Assembly: GCA_009377375.1 (NCBI GenBank)
Contig: WHUE01000009.1
Coordinates: 1-64,000, forward strand
DNA length: 64,000 nt
Direction: 5' to 3'
Source: Alphaproteobacteria bacterium
GTDB taxonomy: Bacteria; Pseudomonadota; Alphaproteobacteria; MPNO01; UBA2964
Shown: positions 54,895 through 63,722 of the stretch, in pieces
How the letters are laid out: each line of letters begins with the position of its first letter
How positions within the stretch are numbered: position 1 is the stretch's first letter
Position numbers and translations under genes: made by a program
Notes under the pieces: generated by a model
Seen by the model: only the letters and a program-made list of their open reading frames with translations
Databases searched by the model: none
What the model was told of the DNA's origin: nothing

Positions 54895-54927
54895 AAAAAG
54901 ACGGGGCGCCCGAAACCGGCGCCCCGT
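54895..54927 (-). terminator. terminator between the convergent BON and OmpA genes
   Basis: ACGGGGCGCC (54901-54910), a 7-base loop, GGCGCCCCGT (54918-54927), a perfect 10-bp stem. On the minus strand it is followed by CTTTTTG, a T-run, which fits termination of the minus-strand OmpA gene. It may also slow plus-strand transcription. Confidence 0.75.
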
Positions 54928-54961
54928 ATAGTCAGGGGAGTTCACTGGGCGTTTTGCAGCC

Positions 54962-55879
54962 TCACATGCCCGCCCGGCGCGTCATAAGCTCGATCGACAC
55001 ATAGCGGTTCTGAGGTTCGCGCACGCCATCGGCGGTTGCCACCAGCGCATCGCGCTGGCCGCGTGCCTCGGACGTGATCGCGTTGCGCGTGATGCCGCCG
55101 ACGGTCAGGTAGCGCGCGACCGTTGCAGCGCGGCGCTCCGACAGGCCCATATTGTAGGCATCGGTCCCCGACGAATCGGCATGGCCGATCAGGTGGATGC
55201 CCTGGTTGCTAGCCCGGGCGCGCTGGACCGCCTGGTCGATAACCTGGCGGGCGGCGACCGAGAGCCCCGACCTGTCCCAATCGAAGAACACGCGATAGAG
55301 ATTGCCCTGCGGCATGGCGGGAGCGGGCGCCGCCGCTACAGGAGGAGGCGTCGTCGCCACAGGAGGCTGCACGGTCACCGCCGCCATTGCCGTCTCGGTC
55401 GCGAGCATGGCCCGCCAGAACCCGTCCTTGCAGGCGGCGATATGGTCTTGCTGATGACCTTCCTCCTGCTGCTCCACCCAGCAGTCGAAATTGCTTTGCG
55501 CGCTCGCGGCATTTCTGGGCGATCCTTGCGGGGCGCCGGCAGCGAAGGCCGTCATGAGGCGGGCTCGCGCGGTCCGCAGCTCCGCCGCCTTGCCGTCGTC
55601 CGCGATCCGCCGCTTGGCCATATCGTCCGGGGCGGGCGGCGTGCCGGCGGCAGAGGCCATCGCCTTGTCCGCGTATGTCACCGCATCCCTCATGTCATAC
55701 ATCTCGTCGGACTCGTAGTTGGCCAGATCCCGGTAGTCGCGCGCCAGGTAGTGATTGAAGTCATTGTTCGTCATGTCGACGAGGTTCATCTGCGGAACGC
55801 GTTGCTCCGCGCACGCCGTCAGCAGAATTGCCGGCAACGCCACCACGGCCAGCCGACCTATTCGCGATATCGTTGTCAT
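54962..55879 (-). CDS. OmpA-family lipoprotein with long N-terminal region (305 aa)
   Basis: Lipobox LLTAC at about residues 19-23 (PAILLTACAEQ). The N-terminal half is helical with FNHYLARDYRDLANYES and FDCWVEQQEEGHQQDHIAACKDGFWRAM, a pattern shared with other alphaproteobacterial OmpA lipoproteins. A Pro/Ala-rich linker (about residues 170-195) leads to an OmpA domain with YRVFFDWDRSGLSVAARQVI, IHLIGHADSSGTDAYNMGLSERRAATVARYL and REPQNRYVSIEL. It probably ties the outer membrane to peptidoglycan. GGAAG precedes the ATG at 55879. Confidence 0.9.
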   Translation of the reverse strand: MTTISRIGRLAVVALPAILLTACAEQRVPQMNLVDMTNNDFNHYLARDYRDLANYESDEMYDMRDAVTYADKAMASAAGTPPAPDDMAKRRIADDGKAAELRTARARLMTAFAAGAPQGSPRNAASAQSNFDCWVEQQEEGHQQDHIAACKDGFWRAMLATETAMAAVTVQPPVATTPPPVAAAPAPAMPQGNLYRVFFDWDRSGLSVAARQVIDQAVQRARASNQGIHLIGHADSSGTDAYNMGLSERRAATVARYLTVGGITRNAITSEARGQRDALVATADGVREPQNRYVSIELMTRRAGM

Positions 55880-56152
55880 CTCTTCTTCCTCTCATGGTTG
55901 GAAGGCCCGCCGGCACATCGGCCGCCAGGTGGGAATATCCGATTCCGTTTCTGCGAGACGCGTCCTCTTCCCCATTAACGGACGCCGACTCTGCCCCTTC
56001 AGCCGCGTGAGAGCGGTCGCTACCCAGCCTTCGCGCCGGTACGCGCGGTCGTGCCGAGGGCTATAGTGCAAATTATGGGGCCGGCGACACGGCGGCGGTA
56101 GACTCGGAAAGTACCTACCGAAAGTCAGCCGGCGACGGGTGCCGGCGAGCGG

Positions 56153-59100
56153 TCAGTCGGCCTCCGGGGAAGCGGCGGCAACCGCGAGCCGCGCCAGCGC
56201 CGGCAGGGACTTCGTTCCTGTCCTCATCATGACGGCGGCCCGATGGTTCTCGACGGTACGCTGGCTGATGCCGAGGTCCGCGGCGATATTCTTGTTCGGA
56301 TGGCCGGAGAGGACCAGGTCCATGATCTCGCGCTGGCGCTGCGTGAGCCCGCCGATGCGGCTCGCCGCCTCCACCCGCCAAGCGGCCTGCTTGGCCGCGT
56401 CGCGGGACCGTCCGAGCGCGCGGTCGACACTCGCGAGCAGCCCGTCGACGCCGATCGGCTTTTCGATGAAGTCCGACGCGCCCGCTTTCATCGCCTGAAC
56501 CGCCATCGCCACGTCGCCCTTGCCGGTGAACATGATGGTCGTCAGCCGACGGTCTTCCCTGCCCAGCCGCTCCAGCAGTTGGAGCCCGCTGATTCCCGGC
56601 AGGACAGCATCGATCAGGAGACACGCCTCGCGGCTCGGAAGGTCCGCTTCGAGGAATGCCTCGGCGCTCGAATAGGTTTCGACGGTGCGGCCGTCGTCCT
56701 CGAGCACGCGGCGAATATCATCCAGCACGCGGCTGTCGTCGTCGATGACATAGACGGCGGGCGAGGCGGCTCCGCCGTCCGCGCCGTTTTCGCGCGGCCC
56801 GCGCGCGGCGGACGGGAACCGTGGCGACGGCAGGAAACGACGGATGGCGTGCGTGAGCTCCTCCAGCTTCACCGGCTTGGTGAGGTGCGTGCAATCCTGC
56901 TGCGCGATGTCGCGCAGGGCTTCGGCGGATATATCGCCGGTCAGTACGGCGACCGGGACGGGGCGACGAAGCCTGTTCCGCGCCTTCTCGGCGAACTGGA
57001 GCCCGTTCATGCCGCCGGGCAGGTTGTAGTCCGCCAGGATGAGGTCGGGCTGCACCGTTTCCGCGGCCATCAGCGCCAGCGCGCGCGGCCCATCGGGCGC
57101 GGTGACCACGCGATGGCCTTCCTCGCTGAGCGCCACTTCGAGGATGTCGCGTATCAAGGGATCGTCGTCGACGACCAGGATCACGCCCGCGCGGCGCGCG
57201 GCGCTCTCCGCTGCATCCGTTCCGCTGCGCGGGGCGCTTTCGCGCCGCGATGCCGGTTCGCCCGGCGCCATCGTGACCTCGATGGCGAAGACCGACCCCT
57301 TGCCGGGAACCGAGTGGACGCTCACCCGATGGTCCAGCAGATCCGCGAACCGCTGCACGATGGAAAGCCCGAGACCCAGTCCGCGGGACGGGTCGCGTGC
57401 GGGGTTGTCGATCTGATGGTACTCTTCGAAGATCTCTCGCTGTTCCCCTTCGGCGATGCCCATCCCCGTGTCCCAGACCTCGATGCGCAGCTTTCCTTCG
57501 CGCCGGCGGCAACCGAGCAGCACCCTGCCGCTGCGGGTGTATTTCACCGCGTTCGAAAGCAGGTTGCGGATCATCTGTTCGAGCAGATGCGGATCGCTCC
57601 GTATCGAGCGGCCGCACGGGACCACATGCATGGCAAGTCCCCGCGATCCCGCCAGATAGGTGAATTCCTCCCCCAACCGGTCGAGCAGACCGCCGATCGG
57701 GAACTCGTCCGGCTCGGCGCGGATCGTGCCCGCCTCGATCTGGTTCAGGTCGAGCAGCGCGTTCAGCATGCGCGACATGGCCCCCAGCGCCTCTCCGAGC
57801 CGCCCGAGCAGCTTCCGCGCCTTCTCGTCCTTCGCGGACTTCGCCAGCAATCCCTGAAGCAGGAAGAGCGTCTGAAGCGGCTGGCGAAGATCGTGACTCG
57901 CGACGGCGAGAAAGCGCGATTTCGCGACGTTGGCCAGATCCGCCGTCCGCTTGGCCGCGTCCAGCGCGCCCGCTTCGTTCCGCCGCTCGGTGATGTCGGT
58001 AAAGGTGATGACCACGCCCTCGACCCCGTTGTCCTCCGCGCGGTAGGGCAGTATGCGGCGGCTGTACCAGACCCCGCCGCGGCCACCGACCTCCCGCGCG
58101 ATCGGCGTGTGGGTCCGCAGCACCGCCTCGGCATCCTCCAGAAGAGCGCTGTCGGCGGCCAGCGAGCGAAGGTCGACGAGCGGCCGTCCGACATCGCTCG
58201 GAATGATGTTGAAGAGCGCCCTGGTGGCCGGCGTGAAGAAGCGGATGTTGAGGTCGGGATCGAGGAAGAGCGTCGCGACGTCGGTGCTGTACAGCACGTT
58301 CTGCAGATCGTTGGCGGTCGACCGCTCCCGCTCCAGCGTTTCGTGGAGCTGGCTGTTAAGGGCCGTCAGTTCCTCGTTAAGCGATTGCAGTTCCTCCTTG
58401 GAGGTTTCCAGCTCCTCGTTCGCCACCTGATATTCTTCATTGACGGACAGGGCCTCCTCGTTCACCTCCCTCTGCCTTTGGATCATCTCTTCAAGGCTGC
58501 CGTTGGCTTCCGACAGCTCGCCTCTCACGGCCTCGAGCTCCTGTTCGAGCTCGGCGACCCGCGACGCGTCCTGCGGCGTGAGAGGACCGTCCGGCTTGCG
58601 CTCGCGCTCCGGCTCGTCGACGAAGCACACCAGATGCAGGTTCTCGCCCTCCCTCGAAACCGGATGCACGACGATGCTGAAGGAGAGCGGCTTGCCGTCC
58701 TGTATCGTCCGGCCGCCCGAAACCTCGACACGGGCGTTCTCCTGAACGGCGCGCTGGACCGCCGATCTGAGCTTGGTCCGCACGTCGTCACGCGCCATGG
58801 CGAAGAGATCGTGTGTGGGCGGGCCCGGCACGGCGCGCAGATAGCGGTCGGTCGGTCCCAGCGAATAGAGGCATTCATGCTCGCGGTTGATCAGGACCGC
58901 AGCCGGCGCATAGCTCTCCGTCACCATCCGCTGACACAGGTCGGCGAACACGGCGCGGTTCGAGCGTGACCGGTCCTGTCCGGCGCGCGCAGAAACGCGG
59001 AGGCCTTCGCCGGCGCCCGTCGCGAATTCGAGATCTGCCAGACGGCCCTGACCGATGTGCCGGTAGAGCCGCGCCGGCTTGGAAATCACCTTGAAGCGGC

Positions 59101-60547
59101 CATCGACCTTGCCCGCCGTCTCCGAGGCGCCGAGAAAGAGAACGCCTCCGTCGCGCAGGGCGAAATGAAAGCGTGAGATGACCGTCGCCTGGGCCTCGGG
59201 CTGCAGGTAGATAAGAAGGTTTCGACAGGAGATCAGGTCGAGCCGCGCGAATGGCGGATCCGTCAGCACATCGTGCACCGTGAAGACGACCGCCGCGCGC
59301 AGCTCGGGCCTGACCCTGTATGCGTGTTCCTCCTTCGCGAAGAAGCGGGCGAGCCGTTCCGCCGCCACTTCCGCCTCGATCGTTTCCGGGTAACGACCCT
59401 CGCGGGCGGTGGCGACGGCGTCCGCATCGACATCGGAGGCGAATATCTGCAGCTTGACGTTGTGCTTCGACGCCTTGATCTGCTCCTGGAAAAGCATGGC
59501 GAGGGAATAGGCCTCCTCGCCCGTGCTGCATCCGGCGACCCATATGCGGAGGGTGGAACCGGCCGCGTGTTCGCGAACCAGGTCGGGAACGACCTTTTCC
59601 GCCAGAAGATCGAACACCGCCTGGTCGCGGAAGAAGCTGGTGACGTTGATGAGCAGGTCCTTGGCGAGAAGGTCCAGCTCGTCCGGGTCGCTTCGCAGAA
59701 CATCCAGATACCGGTCCAGGTCGTCGGACTCGATCGCCGCCATCGCCATGCGCCGCTCGATCCGCCGGCGCAGCGTGCCCTGCTTGTATAGCGTGAAGTC
59801 GTGGCCGGTCTCTGCGGAAAGCAGGTCGATGACCGCAGGCAGCCAGTCCCGCGCGTCGCCCTGCGGGACCGCCGCGCTCCGCATGCCCATGAGCGCCATC
59901 CGCCGGTGGTACTTGACCAGCGCCTGGGGAATCTTCGCCACCGGAAGCACCAGGTCCACGCTGCCCGTCCTGATCGCGTTCCGCGGCATGCCGTCATGGC
60001 CGGCCTCGCCGGGGTCCTGCGCGATGACGAGCCCGCCGGTTTCCTTCACGGCCTTCAGTCCAAGACTGCCGTCGGCACCCGTTCCCGACAGGATCACGCA
60101 GACGGCGCGCTCGCCGAACTCGTCGGCCAGGGAGTCCAGCAGGAAATCGAACGGCAGGCGGACGTGACGCCCCGGGGGCTTCGAAAGCTGGAGCGCGCCG
60201 TCGCGTACCGAGAGATAGACCCCGGGGGGAATAACGTAGATGCAGTTGCGCGCCGGCCGCATCCCGTCGGCGGCGTGCTCTATCTTCATCGACGTATGCG
60301 GGGCCAGCAGATCGACCATCATGCTCTGGTGCGTCGGATCGAGATGCTGGACGAGGATGAATGCGATGCCACTGTCGGGCGGCATGGCGTCGAAGAACTT
60401 CTGGAAGGCCTCCAACCCGCCGGCGGACGCGCCGATTCCGACCACCGAGAGGCCGACAGGCTCAGCCGACGACGCGTGTCCCGAAGAGACACGCCCGCGG
60501 CGCGGCGCAGTAGAGGCGCCGTCGCGTGCACGCCGGCGACCGGCCAT
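56153..60547 (-). CDS. giant hybrid signalling protein: CheB-CheR-PAS-histidine kinase-receiver-receiver-LuxR HTH (1464 aa)
   Basis: Domains in order: CheB methylesterase (about residues 31-215; Ser41 in GIGASAGG, His68 in VQHLDPTHQ, Asp159 in SGTGADG), CheR methyltransferase (about 235-500; SAM site WVAGCSTGEEAYSLA), a coiled coil (about 660-745, VNEEALSVNEEYQVANEELETSKEEL), PAS (about 745-855), HisKA with His885 (ASHDLRQPLQ), ATPase (about 985-1095; RNLLSNAVKY, DTGMGI, GLGLGLS), receiver 1 (Asp1173 in ADYNLPGG), receiver 2 (Asp1313 in LIDAVLPG) and a FixJ-type HTH (about 1398-1450). All catalytic residues are kept. No membrane segment, so it is cytosolic. It combines adaptation enzymes, kinase, phosphorelay and transcription output. 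It starts at ATG 60547 behind GGGGGAG. Target genes are unknown. Confidence 0.93.
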   Translation of the reverse strand: MAGRRRARDGASTAPRRGRVSSGHASSAEPVGLSVVGIGASAGGLEAFQKFFDAMPPDSGIAFILVQHLDPTHQSMMVDLLAPHTSMKIEHAADGMRPARNCIYVIPPGVYLSVRDGALQLSKPPGRHVRLPFDFLLDSLADEFGERAVCVILSGTGADGSLGLKAVKETGGLVIAQDPGEAGHDGMPRNAIRTGSVDLVLPVAKIPQALVKYHRRMALMGMRSAAVPQGDARDWLPAVIDLLSAETGHDFTLYKQGTLRRRIERRMAMAAIESDDLDRYLDVLRSDPDELDLLAKDLLINVTSFFRDQAVFDLLAEKVVPDLVREHAAGSTLRIWVAGCSTGEEAYSLAMLFQEQIKASKHNVKLQIFASDVDADAVATAREGRYPETIEAEVAAERLARFFAKEEHAYRVRPELRAAVVFTVHDVLTDPPFARLDLISCRNLLIYLQPEAQATVISRFHFALRDGGVLFLGASETAGKVDGRFKVISKPARLYRHIGQGRLADLEFATGAGEGLRVSARAGQDRSRSNRAVFADLCQRMVTESYAPAAVLINREHECLYSLGPTDRYLRAVPGPPTHDLFAMARDDVRTKLRSAVQRAVQENARVEVSGGRTIQDGKPLSFSIVVHPVSREGENLHLVCFVDEPERERKPDGPLTPQDASRVAELEQELEAVRGELSEANGSLEEMIQRQREVNEEALSVNEEYQVANEELETSKEELQSLNEELTALNSQLHETLERERSTANDLQNVLYSTDVATLFLDPDLNIRFFTPATRALFNIIPSDVGRPLVDLRSLAADSALLEDAEAVLRTHTPIAREVGGRGGVWYSRRILPYRAEDNGVEGVVITFTDITERRNEAGALDAAKRTADLANVAKSRFLAVASHDLRQPLQTLFLLQGLLAKSAKDEKARKLLGRLGEALGAMSRMLNALLDLNQIEAGTIRAEPDEFPIGGLLDRLGEEFTYLAGSRGLAMHVVPCGRSIRSDPHLLEQMIRNLLSNAVKYTRSGRVLLGCRRREGKLRIEVWDTGMGIAEGEQREIFEEYHQIDNPARDPSRGLGLGLSIVQRFADLLDHRVSVHSVPGKGSVFAIEVTMAPGEPASRRESAPRSGTDAAESAARRAGVILVVDDDPLIRDILEVALSEEGHRVVTAPDGPRALALMAAETVQPDLILADYNLPGGMNGLQFAEKARNRLRRPVPVAVLTGDISAEALRDIAQQDCTHLTKPVKLEELTHAIRRFLPSPRFPSAARGPRENGADGGAASPAVYVIDDDSRVLDDIRRVLEDDGRTVETYSSAEAFLEADLPSREACLLIDAVLPGISGLQLLERLGREDRRLTTIMFTGKGDVAMAVQAMKAGASDFIEKPIGVDGLLASVDRALGRSRDAAKQAAWRVEAASRIGGLTQRQREIMDLVLSGHPNKNIAADLGISQRTVENHRAAVMMRTGTKSLPALARLAVAAASPEAD

Positions 60548-60687
60548 GTATGTCTCCCCCCGGCTGCCTTCTTGGCCCTTTCGGGTTCAACGAGGTGAAT
60601 TACATTAGCACAACTGAAATTATTTTATCACGGTAAGTCCCGATTGAGGTGCGAGTTCGGATCCGTCCAGGATTACCGGCCATCGTT

Positions 60688-60846
60688 CTAGATCCGCCCG
60701 AGCAGCAGAAGCACCAGGACAATGACCAGAACGACGCCCAACCCACCGGTCGGGAAATAGCCCCAGTTCCTGCTGTGAGGCCATGCCGGCAGTACGCCGA
60801 CCAGCATGAGCAGCAGTATGACGATTATAATGGTTCCGAGACTCAT
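60688..60846 (-). CDS. DUF3309 membrane peptide (52 aa)
   Basis: Too short to be obvious but clear: MSLGTIIIVILLLMLVGVLP, then WPHSRNWGYFPTGGLGVVLVI and a final helix ending LLLLGRI. The central AWPHSRNWGYFPTG is the diagnostic DUF3309 block. GGAGCGAACG precedes the ATG at 60846. It is encoded 27 bases after the DUF3185 gene, so the two form an operon. Such peptides are often stress-inducible in alphaproteobacteria. Confidence 0.9.
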   Translation of the reverse strand: MSLGTIIIVILLLMLVGVLPAWPHSRNWGYFPTGGLGVVLVIVLVLLLLGRI

Positions 60847-60873
60847 CGTTCGCTCCAGATCGGGTTGCGAAGC

Positions 60874-61092
60874 TCAGGCGCGCTGCTTGCGGACTCCGAA
60901 CGTTGCAAGCAGGCTGCCTCCGACGGCGGCGGCGATGCCGACGGCAAAGTACCACATGGTCTCGTTCGTGTAGCGACCGGTCATCGTGTCGGAAAGCCGT
61001 TCCAGCGGCGCATTCGTGGAATCGTACACCACCGCCAGCAGCGCCGCGCTGATCGCCAGGAGGGCGATACCGATAATGCGTTTCATGTCCAT
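60874..61092 (-). CDS. DUF3185-type small membrane protein (72 aa)
   Basis: Two helices: KRIIGIALLAISAALLAVVYDS near the N-terminus and MWYFAVGIAAAVGGSLLATFG near the C-terminus, with LERLSDTMTGRYTNET between them. Length and helix-loop-helix pattern match DUF3185. It starts at MDMKRIIG (61092) with GGAGA upstream. The frame extends far upstream but that part is not protein-like. It is followed by the DUF3309 gene. Confidence 0.85.
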   Translation of the reverse strand: MDMKRIIGIALLAISAALLAVVYDSTNAPLERLSDTMTGRYTNETMWYFAVGIAAAVGGSLLATFGVRKQRA

Positions 61093-61624
61093 GCGAGTTC
61101 TCCTGCTGGTCGTCGTCTGCCGGCTCAACCCCGGCTGCACGCATTCGAATGCGACGATCCGGCTGCCATCCGGATCGTCCCCGAAACTGCCTGTACGTGG
61201 CATGGCCGATAACGACGCTGCCAACGCCGGAAAGGGACCGACCAGAAACGCCGCAAGCGGGACGAGGGCGACGAAACGGGCACGGCGTCCGAGAAGCATT
61301 TTCGCCGCTTTCAATTTCCAGCAGGCCTTTCTCGCCAAATTCAACACGACGAAGAGCTTGCGCCGTACCGTCATTCGCGTTCCGGTTCGGGCTCTCCCGA
61401 ATAGCGTTCAGGAGCAGCCCCGATGGACTCGGGCTACGATCCGTCCGCCGGGAAATATACCGGGCAGGGAAGCAGCAACGGTAGGTTCGGAAACTACTCA
61501 GTGCCGTGAAGACGCTGCCCGCCGGGGTACTGGAGTCCGATGCCAATGGGGCACAATTGGGGCCGCAAATAGCGTGCTCTCTGAACGATCGCCGTGTGCC
61601 CGCCCGACGAAGGGGGAACAGGGG
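61093..61624. other. intergenic region upstream of the DUF3185 gene; no gene supported
   Basis: 530 bases between the DUF3185 gene and the large membrane-protein gene. Overlapping open frames on both strands here give Arg/Pro-rich, non-conserved sequences without a ribosome-binding site, so they are taken as chance. A promoter for the DUF3185-DUF3309 pair must lie here. Confidence 0.5.
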
Positions 61625-62896
61625 CTAATTCCCACTCGACACGCCGTGCGATACCTCATGAGCCGAAAGCCGCCTCTGTTCATACAGCTTCATGTGCGTT
61701 GACTGCATGGAACTCCTGTCGAGCACGTCGCGCAGGATTATGCCGTCCTTCAGGAACAGGCCGAGGCTTATCTCCCCCGTCGTAGATCGCCCCGCGATGA
61801 CGACCGGATTTCCGGTCAGTGCGACGTCGATCGATGGCGCGGGCGAAGCGGCAAACGAGAACACCTGCAGGGACACCGCCGCGTGCAGCACCTGCAGCCC
61901 GATCACAGTCCCTAGCAGAAACTGGACGGGACGACCTTCTCTGCGAGGTCCGGCGAGCAGGAGGCATATGACGCTGATCGCAAGGGGAATCGTGGGCAGA
62001 AGGTATTTCCACTCCAGCGGGAACTTCAGGTAAAGCACGAGGTGATAGACCAGCGCCGCGGCAAAGACTGTGGGTAGCGGGGATATGAAGAAATGGTCGC
62101 TCCTCGCCAGGCGGCTGTCGCGTATGGCCAGAAGGGCCGCGCCGGTCAGAAGCAGCAGGCTCGGCAGCCCCCAGATCAGCAAATTGCCGTGCAGAAAGCT
62201 GCCGGCGTGCCGCAACAGCTGGAATTCGCCGGGGTCGTATGGGCGCATGGCATTAATCACGCTGCCGTAGTGCAAGGCGGACGGCAGATAGGCGATGAGC
62301 GAAATTCCTGCGAACACGGTCGCCCCGGCCAGGTAGCGCGAGAGACGGGGCGGGTCGCGCCACGCCGGCCACAGCGGAAAGATGACAAATAGAACAGCGC
62401 AGACCGGCAGGTAGCCGAGGCGACTGGCCACGCAACACGCAAGGGCCACGCCGGCCCACGCGCAGCGTCGGCTGTGTAAGCACCAGACGCCCAGCGTCCA
62501 GAAGAACACCGCGTAAATATGATCCATTGCGGTCGCCGCCAGGATTATCCACGTGGGATTGACGCCGATGGCCGCCAGGACCAGCAATCTGACCGGCGGG
62601 GGGCAGTATCCGGACAGAAGCTCCCACCATAGCCAGAGGGTGGCCGCAGCCAACGCTGCCGAAATGAAGTTGGCCGCATAGTACCCGCCCAGAGCGTACG
62701 CCGCCCCGATCGTCAGTTCCGGTAACGGGTTTCCCGGGCCCCTTGATGGCGCGTATTCGAAAGACGTGGCAAGTGAATGCCACGTCTCCAACATCGCGTA
62801 GGTGTCGTTGTCGTTGCCGGGCCCAAGTATGGCGAACGCGCAGTAGAGGGAAAGAAGCAGCCCAACAACAAGAACGGGGCTCGAACCTGCCTTCAC
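61625..62896 (-). CDS. polytopic membrane protein, GT-C glycosyltransferase-like (423 aa)
   Basis: About ten membrane helices. After the first helix (VLVVGLLLSLYCAFAILGP) comes a loop GPGNDNDTYAMLETWHSL with an acidic pair, the position of the catalytic acidic motif in GT-C enzymes such as PMT/ArnT. A large loop after the helices and a C-terminal soluble tail follow. The family is uncertain. No ATG lies near the start of the conserved region; GTG 62896 (VKAGSSPVLVVG) is the best start. Its role could be to transfer a lipid-linked sugar. Confidence 0.6.
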   Translation of the reverse strand: MKAGSSPVLVVGLLLSLYCAFAILGPGNDNDTYAMLETWHSLATSFEYAPSRGPGNPLPELTIGAAYALGGYYAANFISAALAAATLWLWWELLSGYCPPPVRLLVLAAIGVNPTWIILAATAMDHIYAVFFWTLGVWCLHSRRCAWAGVALACCVASRLGYLPVCAVLFVIFPLWPAWRDPPRLSRYLAGATVFAGISLIAYLPSALHYGSVINAMRPYDPGEFQLLRHAGSFLHGNLLIWGLPSLLLLTGAALLAIRDSRLARSDHFFISPLPTVFAAALVYHLVLYLKFPLEWKYLLPTIPLAISVICLLLAGPRREGRPVQFLLGTVIGLQVLHAAVSLQVFSFAASPAPSIDVALTGNPVVIAGRSTTGEISLGLFLKDGIILRDVLDRSSMQSTHMKLYEQRRLSAHEVSHGVSSGN

Positions 62897-63187
62897 CGGC
62901 TTCCGGCTCCGCGACTGACGAAGCGGAAATCCGTATGCGCGAGCCCCGCTTCCACGGGCGGCAGCAGGTAGCCATGCGTCGGGGACGTCTCGGCATCCCG
63001 CCACAGAAATCCTGTTGCCACTCCAGTTCCTCTCCGTTCCCCCGAACGCGCCCACCCTTAGCACGAAACAGCGGCAAACGTCCCGGTGAGCCGATCCACG
63101 GGGCAGCCGGGAGGGAACAAAACCGCCTCCCCGGAGTTTCTCCTGAGCGGGAGTATCGTGCCCCGCGACGACGAGGGAAGGTCTCCC
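62897..63187. other. short non-coding gap
   Basis: 290 bases between two divergently transcribed genes, without a gene that can be supported. It should hold promoters for both. Confidence 0.4.
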
Positions 63188-63712
63188 ATGGCGGAACACG
63201 AGCAGGACGAGTCCGGCATGTGGTCGAGCCGCTCGCATCCGGTTAGCGAGGACATGGGCTTTCAGACTGCCGAGTGGACGGTGGAGCGGATCGCCTGGGG
63301 TGCTCTTTTCGGGCTGGTCGTACTGGCCTGCCTCGGCCTGTTCTCCGTCGGGCCGCTGAGCTCGACCACGATCCGGGACGGAACGGGCCGCCTTCAGGCG
63401 GAGCTGGACCGGTTCTACCGGAATGGCGCGACGGAGAACATGCGGCTGCGGGTGGAGGCCGGCCCCGGCGACGAGACGCGCATCCTGCTGGGCGCGGCCT
63501 TCCTCGACGCCTTCACGGTGGAGGCCATGCAGCCTGAGCCTTCGGAATCGCGGAGCGTACCGGGCGGTCTTGAGCTCCTGTTCCGGCGCGGCGAGAACGC
63601 GCCGCTGTCGGTCTACCTGTCGCTGCGGCCGGATGCCATCGGCTTCACACGGTCGGAAATCGGCCTGGCCGGCGGTGGGAAGGTGGCGCTCGGCCAGTTC
63701 ATCTATCCCTGA
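63188..63712 (+). CDS. single-helix membrane-anchored hypothetical protein upstream of a DUF421 gene (174 aa)
   Basis: Cytosolic N-terminus (MAEHEQDESGMWSSRSHPVSEDMGFQTAEWTVER), one membrane helix (IAWGALFGLVVLACLGLFSVG), then an extracytosolic beta-rich domain with LQAELDRFYRNGATENMRLRVEAGPGDETRILLG. The start is ATG 63188 with GGGAAGG upstream. This arrangement (small membrane-anchored protein, then DUF421) is conserved in alphaproteobacteria (recalled). Ten bases separate it from the DUF421 gene. Function is unknown. Confidence 0.7.
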   Translation: MAEHEQDESGMWSSRSHPVSEDMGFQTAEWTVERIAWGALFGLVVLACLGLFSVGPLSSTTIRDGTGRLQAELDRFYRNGATENMRLRVEAGPGDETRILLGAAFLDAFTVEAMQPEPSESRSVPGGLELLFRRGENAPLSVYLSLRPDAIGFTRSEIGLAGGGKVALGQFIYP

Positions 63713-63722
63713 GGAGCGGAAC

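Noticed and set aside
60986-61702. 238-codon plus-strand frame upstream of the membrane protein gene
   Set aside because: No ribosome-binding site, Arg/Ser-rich composition, and it overlaps the real DUF3185 gene on the other strand.
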